Below are positions 24,150-35,043 of a stretch of 64,000 nucleotides of DNA, piece by piece; position 1 is the first letter of the stretch; each line of letters starts with the position of its first letter. A model generated the notes under the pieces. That model did no database searches. It had not been told where the DNA came from and saw nothing but the letters and a program-made list of their open reading frames with translations. Origin of the DNA: Beverwykella pulmonaria (taxonomy: Eukaryota; Ascomycota; Dothideomycetes; Pleosporales; Melanommataceae); NCBI GenBank assembly GCA_001599595.1, contig BCHH01000003.1, positions 2,602,263-2,666,262 on the forward strand, given 5' to 3'. The position numbers were made by a program, and so were the translations under genes.

Positions 24150-25449
24150 ACGAGGGCTTTTGTATTCTCACTCAAGCTTTGAAGATGTCTCTAGCAATCT
24201 ACTCAAATCTTACTTAAGCTATAAGAAACTACGGTCCATTACACAAGAAGTTCTGCTCTGCACACCCTTTACCTCCAACTCAGTTGAACTGCGCGAGAAG
24301 TATGCCGTTCTGCAACCCGAGTTCACTCTCTTGGATCTATTTGAGCGAGGTAGGCACATTAAACAGCTCCGAGTTGTCCTGATTTCGTTCAATGCGCGCT
24401 GGAACGAAGACACCAACGATTACCCCAAGAAGCGTCTCTCAGAAACGCATACTCGAGTCTAGCCCTTCCTGGAAATATTGGACCTCCCAGAGGTAGCTAG
24501 ACAGATGTGGAAGAAGAGCCTCGATCGCGATGATTAATACACACTCACTTGCGCTCCTGCTGACTTTGACCCTGTAACTAAAGCACCAAGCGATTAACTG
24601 TACGGACAAGATCTATAGTGACCGCGACCTCCTCTTCTGCGCCTACATGCTTAAATCTTCTAAGGCCCCAGAGGCTACCCTTAAGCAGCTTACCTTCGAG
24701 AAAACGTCTGGGTCTCGCCCACCTCAGGTATCTCAAGATTCGTGTATCTCACTGCCGGCACTCTCAAAAGTTTGAATCACCTCGGCAATTGTCAATGGTA
24801 GTCACCACAACTCGACTTACTGATTTTTCGATCATTTAAATTGACCCGAGGAAACTGACGGTTGGGCTGGCACACATCACGCATCTACGCATCAACTGCG
24901 AGTTCCAGAATATTGGCCACTTTTTGCAGAACGGTCTGTGGAAATTAGTATCACTCCTCTTACTTCAGGAATGTCCGCACACTTGACTTCTATGGCGAGT
25001 TCTCATATGGGAATTTATCCGTGCGTTCCACAAGCTTTGTAGCAAACGACGAGGATCGACACGCAGTCCGAACCAACGACTGCCTCGCCAAGATAGCACG
25101 CCATTTCCACCCCATCATCGAGACTCTCTGACTTCCAGAGAGTTTCTAATCTCTTCTCACAGAAGGCTTTTTGAGGCCCCAACCCAACTTCCAAATCTTC
25201 GAGAACTCCGAACCCTCATCGTCCCCCAGGAAGCCCTCGTTCGATCACCACCAACGGGCCGGTATCAACCTCGAGGAACAAGATCGTTTATCATCTGACT
25301 CACTCAGTGTTCTACTATCCACCATCCACACCCTTAATATCTTTGACATCGACGCCGAGATCTTGGAGTGGCTAGGGGATCTGCTAGATTTCCCCACTGT
25401 GCATGATCTGGAGCTGATGCTGGTGGAGCTGCTTTTCCGCCCGAGATAA
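24150..25449 (+). pseudogene. Dead F-box/LRR-type gene
   Basis: Fragments in all three forward frames follow one another in the order seen in fungal F-box/leucine-rich proteins: LLKSYLSYKKLRSITQEVLL near the start, THLRINCEFQNIGHFLQNG and RTLDFYGEFSYGNLSVRS in the middle, QLPNLRELRTLIVPQEALVR near 25190, and STIHTLNIFDIDAEILEWLG near 25320. Stops and frame changes separate them, so no full product can be made. The LxxLIVP...ALVR and the following LxxLNIFD...WL pattern parallels the intact F-box protein at 29336-30919 (ALKHLIIPRAAIVRE, then LRRITVFGADSGLWPWLE), suggesting the two are distant relatives. Class inferred; loss of the frame is seen directly. Confidence 0.55.
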
Positions 25450-25830
25450 ACCCACGAGGACCCAGTAGCACTGCAGTAGGAAAGATTTGAAAGGTTTTCG
25501 TGTGCAAAGTCCAGAAATCAGACTCACTATTGTTGTGTGACGTGTCAGTGAGGTCCCGGCTCTTTGTTTGACGCAGCCTCAGGATTGTTCTGGCAACTTG
25601 GCTTCGACACCAAGATCATTGTAGATGATACACAAGGGCCTTGTTCATATTACATTATATTTCAGCCAACAATCCTTCTTATGACGTGTTGCATTCGTGT
25701 TGCATTATATAAACTCTCATCGAATAGATATATTTGCAGTCACTCACTGGCTAGTAATCAACTTGTTCCTTCCATTCTGTTGTTTCCCCACATTATATAT
25801 GAACTTCTATTCCATGGAATAGAAGGTTGA

Positions 25831-26577
25831 CCTTTTGCTCGCCAACAGCTGGGTTCCCGACTGGCGCGGAGGTGTGTTGAACAGCGTTTCCGAGGTGGCG
25901 AGATGCACCGATGGATGGAAGAACGCCGCAGGGGTAACCCACCTGCATACAATGATAACGAGTTCAACGGCCTCATCTAATTTTCGGAGGATGGGCGCAC
26001 GTTGGAGGTCAAGAGAATTATTGGAGAAAATGACCTGCTAGGGTTTCGGACATTTTACCAGTCGAAGATATGCTTGCTGGCTGCGGAAGGGCTATCAACC
26101 GGACAGCTTCTGTTCTCTGATGCCGTCACTGAATTCATCATATCTGATGCTCATGAAGAAGTCAAGCTGTCTAGGTGGTAGAAAGCACTTTTGAGCGCCT
26201 TTGAGAATGACGACGATTCGTGGGATGGATTTATGCAGACGATGATGCTAGGCACTGTTTGTGATGCGCGCCTGGGCGAGGAGCATGCTCCTGAGATGGC
26301 GGAGATGAAGGCTTGGATTGGTCAGCGCGATTTCACTTTCTTTTTTATGCAGCGATTCGGACTTGTAGCATGTTCTAAATGCATTAAGCCAGGAATTGGG
26401 GATATTATTTACAGACTAGTGGATCACTATGGACCGATTATACTGAGGCCGGATGGTAATAGGAAGTATCGAAACATTGGGGAGTGTTTTGTGAATCATA
26501 TGTTGGTAAGAGCCGTGGATGATGCGGAACAATGGCGACCTATCATGTCGCAATTGAAGTGGGTTGAAATTGTATGA
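25831..26577 (+). pseudogene. Dead HET-type gene, C-terminal part
   Basis: Contains NSWVPDWRGG near 25850, matching the PSWVPDW stretch that follows the HET domain in many heterokaryon-incompatibility proteins. After a frame change, a continuous frame reads MHRWMEERRRGNPPAYND through to a stop at 26577, interrupted in frame by TAA (about 25978) and TAG (about 26179). Its end reads KPGIGDIIYRLVDHYGPIIL and NIGECFVNHMLV, equivalent to the common HET C-terminus (GDxVxxLxGxxxPxxLR, then GExYVxGxMxGE). No HET domain itself is recognisable upstream. The family call rests on these two motifs together. Confidence 0.6.
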
Positions 26578-26783
26578 CGTGAAGACGAGGCTTATGCTAT
26601 TGACGAAGCCAAGACACATTGTCGTAAGTGATCTTTGCCTATCTTTATTTATGGATGATATGATATACTTAGAAATCGGTCCTTGAAATTACAAGGGCTT
26701 CCTGAAAATCTTTTGAAAAACGTACATGTTAATTCCTGATGCCTTGAGGATTCAATCTTCTCGCCAGTGTAATAATATGTGTT

Positions 26784-28086
26784 TTACCCACCCACGACAC
26801 CTCCAGCACCTGGTCCACCGAGATACATGTAACTTCCCCAGCTGTCCTGATTCTGAAACTGGGCATTCATACGATACCTATTAGTATCACTCACTACAAT
26901 ACCCTTACTCCCATCATACGTTTGATCGATACTCAACGTATTCGTGTATGCTATATTCCGAATATAAGCACTCCGCGAAAAACCCGCTTCAGGGAAGTTC
27001 CCAGAACCCATATCTGTCGACGTAAGCTGGGGATGAGTGTCGTAGATCTCGCCATAGAAATTGATGGCGCTGGCCGCGGTTTGCAGGGACTGGTTAGAAT
27101 TTGTGCCCGCACCAAAGAGGGTACCGGGATAATATCCGATCCAGCGGTCAAGCACGTAGAGCCACCAATTTCCTTGGTAGAGCAAGTATTGTATTTGCAT
27201 TTCGTACTGTGTGCCCCCCGGAGTAGAAAGCGGCGAGAAATGGGTGCCGGGAAAGATTTGAGAGTCCACTTGGACCCAGCCGGCAACATCACGGTTCCAC
27301 CCCCCTTCATTGTCAGCGTTGGAAGAATATCCATTGGTGGTGAAGAATGTGAAAAGATGCGGTTGAATAATCTGCCCTGGATAGTTGATCCTATGATCAT
27401 CAGCCTCGCTCGCAATTTATAGGAGTAGCGCCTTACCACCCAGCCTCCACGGTCTGTGAAATTAGTGCGGTGTTGTTTCCTGGCTTAGGAACATTGTATC
27501 TAATTACTGCAGTTTGTAATAGCGAAAAGTCCCCGCTCGATTGCGTGTAGGCGTTCCAGAGGTTAAAAATTGCCCGACCACCAAAATTATTGACATTCTG
27601 CGCAGACGAAGCATACCAGTGATCACCAACCGCTGCAGCACTCGGCTCTGACGGGAAGTCGGGATTGACGGGTGGAGATTTCACAAGCCGCTTGCGGCTC
27701 AACAAAGAACTATCTTGCCGTGGGATAGGAACTGTACCTTCAGGACCAGTCTCTGCGTCTGCTTCCTGAAGCATCGGTTTTGGTTCTGCGGTACTTCCAT
27801 TGGTGGGTGGTATGTCTGACGGAAGAGGAGGTGGGGTGGCAATAGTGCCATCAGGAACTTGTGAGTCTACTTGGACCCAGTCGAGTATTGTTCCATCAGG
27901 GTGCTTGGTTGTTTTGATGATCTTGATATTTCTGCGAGTTGGGCTAACGTGGGCTTCGTAGTCACGCTGGTACTGACGCAGGTCGGGGGATCGCACCGAG
28001 GGACTGTAGACGGGGTTGAGAATAGGTATTGCGTTGCTGAGGCCATGACAAAGTAAGAGGGCATGAAAGATGACTCGTAGTCCCAT
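26784..28086 (-). CDS. Secreted neprosin-domain protein (DUF239)
   Basis: Exon 1 is 28086-27437, exon 2 is 27390-26784; a 46-nt intron (GTAAGG...ATAG) joins TVEAGW and INYPGQIIQ within the Trp codon. Product 418 residues. The N-terminus (MGLRVIFHALLLCHGLSNA) is a clear signal peptide. Residues ~20-80 carry a propeptide-like region with KHPDGTILDWVQVDSQ. The neprosin catalytic region follows: HWYASSAQNVNNFGGRAIFN, then GWVQVDSQIFPGTHFS, GNWWLYVLDRWIGYYP, INFYGEIYD and MGSGNFPEAGFSRSAYIRNI. The family includes glutamic-type prolyl endopeptidases such as plant neprosin; activity in fungi is mostly untested, so the peptidase role is inferred. It is intact although flanked by dead genes. Confidence 0.8.
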
Positions 28087-29335
28087 TTTGGTAGAGGCGG
28101 AATTGGTTTGGTAGATTTTTACTTTGATCCATCATTCTTGGGATAGTCTCGACTTCATTATATATACCCTTTTCGTGGCAGTGCGGATAGAGAGTAGACA
28201 TGAATCATGCGCTCAGCTAGGATGTGCCGACATGGATGAGACAGTGCTCGGTAGGTAATGTGAGCATGTGTTCAGGATCCTGACAATATTGTTCCAACCT
28301 TGTGACTTGTTGAGAACGCATCTGCCCAGCGCGAAGGGTGTACTGGAAATTGTAAAAGGCAATGGTTGGACTCTTTTTAGAATGTGTATTGAGAAGTGGA
28401 GTAGAAGAAGTAGGAGATGCATTCAACTTTGATAGGATTCCATAAAACTGATTGGACATCTCACCTAGGCCGTAGGGCCGCTGTGCTTCCAAGCAATATT
28501 GAAAGCCCGTGATGAGCTTCAACTAGGATTTACTCCCTTCATTAGCCAACCAATGATCCGCAGAATTTTGTGACCCGCCCGTCCCCTGCATTTCCTTAAA
28601 CATTAGCTTATGGGGCTGCATAGCCATGGTAACAATATACCTGTGGTAAAGCCTTCGAGACAGTTTTCCAGATCTGACAATGGCGCGAAAATGTGTAAGA
28701 CTTTTTCGAAGCGGTCGATGTGTTTAATATCTAAATTTGATGTCTATAGGTCTGAGCTTATAGCGGGGCTGCGTTGCTTACGGCTCCCGCAGGTTGCAAG
28801 GAATAAAGCCGCCACACACCAGCCCACAGTCACCCACTTGAAATTTTGACGACGCTTACAAGTGTCCCTATCGCTTTGCATCTCATATTCAACACAGATG
28901 AGATATTGAATAGCGATCCAACTGCAGCATATTCCTTGTTCTCGGTCACCTGCGTTGCGTTATACACTCGCTTATCTACGTCCTTCCCCTTTTGGCTTGT
29001 CCAGGTGGCTTACATTGCAACCCTCAATTCCTCGCGGCCGCAGGGGAGAAATCAACTTCAGGCCTTCTGCATGTGTCGGAATTGTACTTCTCGTCCTGAA
29101 GGTGCTGTAGAGATCGCCTTGTTTTCCACTTGAAACAAAACCCAAGTATGCCTTGCTTATCCCTTCTACTGCGACTATTCAAATTTCGTACGAGAGGACC
29201 GGGCGAAGTTTGCACTGCCATTTGCATTCTGTTCCGGAGGGAAACGTAGGCATTCAATGAAGAACACAATTCCACTCCGCACCTAAAAAATTCCAAAAAA
29301 ATTCCTTGTTGAGCATGCTCCCTGCACAGTAAAAA
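28087..29335. other. Intergenic region
   Basis: Contains the promoter of the neprosin-like gene (a TATATA element near 28162 in the minus-strand sense) and the 3' flank of the F-box gene. Nothing else recognised. Confidence 0.4.
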
Positions 29336-30919
29336 CTAATAGCTGAAGGCAAATTTGATGCCTGATACCAACAGCTTGTCCCAAAGCCCTTCGCTATGGG
29401 ACTTCAGTTCTTCCAGCTTCTCCAAATTCGGCCTCGGATATCGCGGCTCTCCCGTCAAAAATTCAATCTCCATCAACGACGAGAAATGTGACTTATGGTA
29501 TTCAAGTATATTTTCTAGCCAAGGCCACAGCCCCGAATCGGCTCCAAACACAGTGATGCGCCTGAGCGAAAATGGTAGCGTATCTATAGGACTGGCTACG
29601 GTCATCTTCTCCGTGCGCTCGCGGACAATCGCCGCCCTTGGAATGATGAGATGTTTGAGCGCACCAAATGCCCGGAAGTCCGTAACTTCACCTGTGTAAA
29701 CATCCTCTGGCTCATATATGCTACCGTCAATAACTTGACGTGGTAATATGTTTGGTAAAGTCCAGAAGCCCCGCGGGAGTTCAAGGGTCTGCAGTGTAGG
29801 AGCAATAAATGTGAGGTTCTCGAGTAAGGTAGAGTAGCTCTTTTCACGCAGCTGATTTTCGTACCAGTACTGCCAACCAAAATTGTATAGATCCATGGAG
29901 TGATCGTAGAATGGTGGTTCTGCATACAGATGAAGAGACTCTAAGTTCTCAAACATGCGGGTCACGATTCGGACGTCGTCGAAGAACTTGTAAGTCAACC
30001 CAATTTTCCTGATGCGGCAGTCGAGGCGGAGATGTCGGACTGAAGGAAGGAGACTCGCTGGAGACCAGATGGAGGGCTTGTCGTAGTATACAGGTTCAAT
30101 CGACATGTCGAGACTGTTCAGTTTCGCTAGCAGTTGTTGCCCTGGTACTTCGAAAGGAGACTCAACTACGAATTTGAGATGGGAGAGGCTCCGCAGACCA
30201 GGGATTTGGGCAAGATCAACGCCACGAACGTATTCTTCGTATCCAAACAGCACTGGAAGTAGCTCTCGGCCGCTATCGTGTCTGATTGAAGGGGCGAGGT
30301 GAAGTTGCTCAAGCTTTGGGGTCAGCGAAAGGACTATTCCGCAAAAAGCCCGCGGGTAGAAGTTATGAAGCTCCATTTTCCAATAATGCTTCATCTCGGC
30401 ATCGATGCTCAACCGATTAATGATCGCAAATGCGCTCTTGAAAACGGCCGACTCCAATGGAGGGGAATCAGTTCCTGCCGTGGCATAATCCGAAGGAACA
30501 TTGATGCGAAGTATTCGGACAAATTTCGACAATTCAGGTCGTTCAAGTAAACTCCTGGCAAGATTGACAACTGGCGAGTGCCTGTAGTCCCGTTTCTGGT
30601 CGTAAAGAATTGGCGCGCGAAAAAGTAGTTCTTGTGCGATCGGACGAAGCCTCTTGCTTGCCAAAGCTAGGCTCCTCAGGTCTGCAGAAACACCGCGGAA
30701 ATCTCGTCGGACTTGGTCGAGTTCATGGTCTATCTCGTCTTCCGCGTCCTCAGGTGTAATGCATTCGACAATACCCTCAAACCTCGGTGATGGATCACCT
30801 AAGATGAACGCTGCGATGTTGAGGAGTATCTCATTCGGCAGGGTGTATAGCGAGGGTATATGAGCGTTCTGATGCATGACGGAGCCCACTATGGCAACCA
30901 GCGGAGAGTTGGGATCCAT
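29336..30919 (-). CDS. F-box domain protein with leucine-rich-like tail
   Basis: Single-exon 527-residue protein starting MDPNSPLVAIVGSV at the first in-frame ATG (30919); an open frame continues upstream to 30991 but without ATG. The F-box lies at about 27-45 (LYTLPNEILLNIAAFIL), followed by LRSLALASKRLRPIAQELLF, typical for fungal F-box proteins. The remainder has irregular leucine-rich segments (LRSLSHLKFVVESPFEV, VRHLRLDCRIRKIGL, LESLHLYAEPPF, LQTLELPRGFWTLP, LKHLIIPRAAIV). Such proteins are presumed substrate receptors of SCF ubiquitin ligases; no substrate can be named. No disruption seen. Confidence 0.75.
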   Translation of the reverse strand: MDPNSPLVAIVGSVMHQNAHIPSLYTLPNEILLNIAAFILGDPSPRFEGIVECITPEDAEDEIDHELDQVRRDFRGVSADLRSLALASKRLRPIAQELLFRAPILYDQKRDYRHSPVVNLARSLLERPELSKFVRILRINVPSDYATAGTDSPPLESAVFKSAFAIINRLSIDAEMKHYWKMELHNFYPRAFCGIVLSLTPKLEQLHLAPSIRHDSGRELLPVLFGYEEYVRGVDLAQIPGLRSLSHLKFVVESPFEVPGQQLLAKLNSLDMSIEPVYYDKPSIWSPASLLPSVRHLRLDCRIRKIGLTYKFFDDVRIVTRMFENLESLHLYAEPPFYDHSMDLYNFGWQYWYENQLREKSYSTLLENLTFIAPTLQTLELPRGFWTLPNILPRQVIDGSIYEPEDVYTGEVTDFRAFGALKHLIIPRAAIVRERTEKMTVASPIDTLPFSLRRITVFGADSGLWPWLENILEYHKSHFSSLMEIEFLTGEPRYPRPNLEKLEELKSHSEGLWDKLLVSGIKFAFSY

Positions 30920-32544
30920 TTGTCGTCGGTCTAGATTGATATATGGAACGTGAGGTTGTGGAATTTCCAAGAATGTTAGCTGGAGCGCCAATTATCTTAG
31001 CGGGCTCAGACGGCAGAGGCTTGCTTGGACGCCAACTACGCCTTTTGTGGCCTAGCTAAACCCCACTCATCCAACCCTGATCTAACCAATAGCAAAGCAC
31101 AAAAGGCAACAAGCGTCGAAGCGGCCTTCTTCACATCGTACGCTGCCATCCCACTACAATAGTATCTTAATTTACTATACCCTCTTACTTCTAAATACTC
31201 TCAAATATGTGCTATTAAATTTACAGGCTTAGAACATGTCTGGCTCCTGCGCTGCTATTGTAGCCATTGACTTTGCCACGTTCAACGCCGCCAACCCGAA
31301 TATCCCAATCGCCTATCCCTTTGTCTAGCGCGTCCGAATCTAGCGCATCCTCCTTGGCTGGTGTAAGGCCGGTTTTGGCCTGTACAGAAGTAATATGGCT
31401 CAGGTGTCATGTGATTTAGCCTATCAGTATTCCCCCGCTGCCAACATGGCTTGGCAGCAATTTGTCTCTCTTACAATACACTCCTATCTACCCTAAAACC
31501 CACTCTCAACCCTATTAGTGCGGCACACACAGATAACCCTGCATTACATATAGACTAACTGCTGCAGGGCTTAAACCTACTAGAGATGTAGCTCGCGTCT
31601 GTTTAGTAGCCGCCGCAACGCAACTGTAAGCAACTCAACCTGTGGCCCTACATACATTGCTTCTCCACACTCTGCAACAACGTCCTAAACACTTTTCCAC
31701 ACCAGCTTATTTCCACATGCCTGCTATTAACCATGCTACCGAGTTACCTCATCTCGGCACCTAGTTACCTTGTAATACAACCCGCTTTCAGCTCTCTGTT
31801 CAAATAGCTGCCCGTCACAAGATCTTCTAGGGAGAGTGGTACGTCTCGCACGCGAAAGACTTACAGTCATCTACACCAAACGACGTCTTCACCATGGTAC
31901 GCGTTCAGGTGCGCACTAGTATTGTGAGCGTTACGAATGACATGATAATGGAGTGCAGGATGATTTTATCCGTCTTGTAGCTGTCTGCGTTGTTGAAGTT
32001 GGGCATGATACCTAGCTGTGGTGGGAACGCTGGTATCTTGGAGAGGTCAGACATTTTGGCAGGCGATCTGTTAGTGGTCATGATATGTAGAAGCTTCGAT
32101 GATGCTATAGTAATGCAGTTACTTCAACAGGAGAAGTATATTAGGAGCTCTGTGGGCACTGTAGACTCTTATTATGGAGAGATATAATCTGGAGCGACCA
32201 TATTTTCACTAAGGCACAGGCACCTTGCTATTCGCGGGCACGCATCCTAGTGGTTTTTCGGAATCCAAGGGCGCTAACACGTAGAATAGTAGTCATGAAA
32301 AATGAGCTGCACGTTAGATTGGGTATGAAAGAGGCGTTCGCGGTTGGCGAGGCAAATGAGACTCGCTGGAAGTACTGATCTGCAGACATTGCTCCAAGCA
32401 TTCATAAGCATTCGTTATGTTTGAAACATTATGATGGCTTACCACATGATATATACCTGCTAAATTTATCTGCTAATATCTTACACGGCGAGAGTCATGT
32501 ACTAAGGAAGCTGTATTGTCTTCACAGACAGTCATAGTGTGTAA
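30920..32544. other. Decayed AT-rich intergenic region
   Basis: 1.6 kb with frequent TA dinucleotides and CTA/TAG-rich stretches (for example 31130-31220 and 31480-31560), looking like mutated former coding or transposon sequence. A short open stretch at 31236-31328 (MSGSCAAIVAIDFATFNAAN) and one at 32000-32187 are orphan and not assigned to any family. Confidence 0.4.
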
Positions 32545-34394
32545 TTATTTGGAATATCGACCAAGGTACTCCTTCCATGCTTTTCCAAGATCGGCGGGCA
32601 GAAATGGTGCAAAGAAATTTCTCATTAGCCCTTTCTGACGATGCGCAGTCACGCCCATTTCGTCAAGCAGTGCGTCGACGTACGGAACGCCGTCAAATGC
32701 CACGTAGTTCCCCAACTCGCCGTTCGAAAGATAGCGGCGCTTACACCATGCATTCCAAGTGGAAACATCTTGTTCCCTTTCTTCGATTGAAGGCAGGTTG
32801 ATATTTCCATCAAAATATGCCACAGCCCACATAGCTTGAGCTTCTGCACCAAAAAACTTGTTCGCGACCGTGACATGATTCATAAAGAGAATAGTGTCGT
32901 CATTCAATGGTGCCATTCCCCTGTAGAGTCGATATGGGGTTCTGCTCTCGCGTAGATGAGCATGTGGTGGCGGATTTTTGAGGATAAGAAACTTGGCCAA
33001 CACCCTTTCATCGGCCACCTTAATGAGCCTCTCCCATTTTTCTTTCGTCTCAGGTGGCTCCGATGTCTTTGGATACGGTAGGCCAAGCTGCATCTGGAGC
33101 TCAGTGCTGAACATGTCGAGGTCCCGCTGCCAACCAGTTCCACATAATATAGCATCGCAGGGAAAAGAGGTTTCAGGGCAGTCATCGAGGCAAAGGTCCT
33201 CGGCTCTCAGTCCCTTCACCTTCGCGCGGTAAACGTTGACCTTGGCGGCGACCACATTGTAGAAATCGGCATGATGAACCACACCACCGGTACCGTTCTG
33301 CCAAAACAGACTGCGAAACTTAGTCCATGCACTTACACACACCTCAATTGCTGGGAGGAAAGCGAGACAATGGCACATACCCAGTCTCGTACTCCAGCTT
33401 CTCGAACCCTTTGGTACTTTTCCGTTCCTTGTACAACGCGCGCCGATGTATCAGCGCATCTGCCTGCTCGAAGATCCATGTAACAAGCGCGACGCCTGTT
33501 TTAGTTCCGTGGAGGAAGCGGCCCCACCATGAATCCTTGTTCATGAAGCATGGCTGGAGACTGGACATGAAACGTGTTTGGGCGGCGAAGCCAGGGTTTT
33601 GGTATGGCGTGGGGGCATCTGCTGGTGCAAAGTATCCGGGACCGGTGCTGTCGTCGCCCGTCTTGCGGATGATCCAGGATACTGTTTTGCCCGCCTTAGC
33701 AGCTTCATAGACCATATCCGCAGCAGATTTTCCGCCGCCAAGCACGGCGACGTGCTTAATCTTGTCGTTGGATATGACGTCGGACTTTCCGAAATCTATG
33801 GAATGAAGTATGATGCCCTGGAACGCGATTTTCCCGGGCAGTTCCGGCATCCTGGGTATGGATGATTGGCCGTTTGCAATCATGAGCCTTGCGGCAATGA
33901 AGACTTTGGTCGTTGGCTCGTCGGTGGAGGCGGCGCAGGAGATGCGCCAGCTACCATCGACTTTGGTAACTGATTGAACCGAGGTATCGAATTGGATGCG
34001 GCTGCGCAGAGAAGACCCCGAAATGCACGTATGTTCGACATAGTCTTCGAGGTATTTGGTCGTGTACTTTGCTCTGAACAGGTCGCTCATACAGTCATCG
34101 GGCGGCGGCCGCGCCATTGCCATGTCCGCGAACTCGGCTATGCCATACGCCCATTGCGTCCAGAAGCTAGGGTATAACCTCCGCTGGCTCCAAACGCCCC
34201 CTAGACAGTAGTCTTTCTCGAGAATTGTGAGGTTGCAGTCGGGGTGTGCTTGGAGGTAGCGCGCCGCGGCAACAAGACCTGAGAGGCCTAGTACAGTCAG
34301 TGGGTTCTTCCGCGATGAGAATAGAATACACACCTGCACCAACGACGACAACATCAAATGCGTGATGATGGTCCGCACGCCGGGTGTTAGCCAT
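32545..34394 (-). CDS. FAD/NADPH-dependent flavin-containing monooxygenase
   Basis: Class B flavoprotein monooxygenase. Exons 34394-34334, 34287-33381 and 33310-32545; introns of 46 and 70 nt have GT-AG ends (GTGTGT...CTAG; GTATGT...GCAG). Product 577 residues. The FAD-binding VVVVGAGLSGL is at the N-terminus, assembled across intron 1. FQGIILHSIDF matches the FxGxxxHxxxF fingerprint of FMOs and Baeyer-Villiger enzymes. VAVLGGGKSAADMV is the second, NADPH-binding Rossmann loop. The join ETG|LFWQNGTGGVVHH and CDAILCGTGW are typical. It lies tail-to-head with a P450 fragment and next to a dead GGPP synthase and an MFS gene, suggesting a role as tailoring oxidase in a former terpenoid-type pathway (inference). 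It is the only fully intact enzyme of that group. Confidence 0.85.
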
Positions 34395-34633
34395 GCTGGG
34401 CCCTGAAGGAGGAAACATAGGTTAAGTAGAACAAAATGCGGCGTAGGCAAAGTCAACTCAACAACACAGGATGTACAGGTCGCTCGCGTAAGGGTTTACG
34501 CTACGCTTTATTTGGCTAGTAATCATAGCAACTAACGACTTTGGGATGGGGTCCAAGCGTGACATCTTACAGCACCCCACATCTTACAGGCGGGCCCGTG
34601 GACCCTCCCGCCACAGGGCTCCTAGCGTCTCGT

Positions 34634-34864
34634 CTAACTCCGCCGATCGAAGGTAACACGTACACCCTTGGAATCCAAACGCGGCAGGGGCACAATGAAA
34701 TCGTGTGCCGCAATCACGTCGGACTCTCCCATCTCGAACAAATCCATCTTGGGAGCACCCGGACGGAACAGGGCTGCCAGCATCAGCGTGACTTCGGCGT
34801 AGGCGAGGTGCATGCCGATGCAGTTGCGCGACCCCCGGGAGAAGGGCACAAGATTGCGGTTCAT
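34634..34864 (-). pseudogene. Cytochrome P450 fragment (heme-binding end only)
   Basis: The 76 codons carry the P450 heme-ligand loop FSRGSRNCIGMHLAYAE, with the axial Cys, followed by a typical P450 end (DFIVPLPRLDSKGVRVTF). Everything upstream is missing: no ExxR, PERF-like or N-terminal membrane anchor can be found between here and the GGPP synthase start at 35044, only ~180 bases away on the other strand. The sequence motif class resembles P450s of fungal terpene pathways. Loss is most easily explained by a deletion or rearrangement with a breakpoint between about 34865 and 35040. Confidence 0.8.
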
Positions 34865-35043
34865 CTACCATAGCACACTTACCTAAGGCCCATGGAAACT
34901 GCTGGAGAAGTGGGATGCATTTCATTATGGAGTGGTGTAGCTCGTACCTGCAATACTCAGTGATCCATCTCCACATCAACCTCTGCACTCAAACGATGCT
35001 CAAGTACTAATCCATCATTTACTTCGATACCAAGTACACGTCA

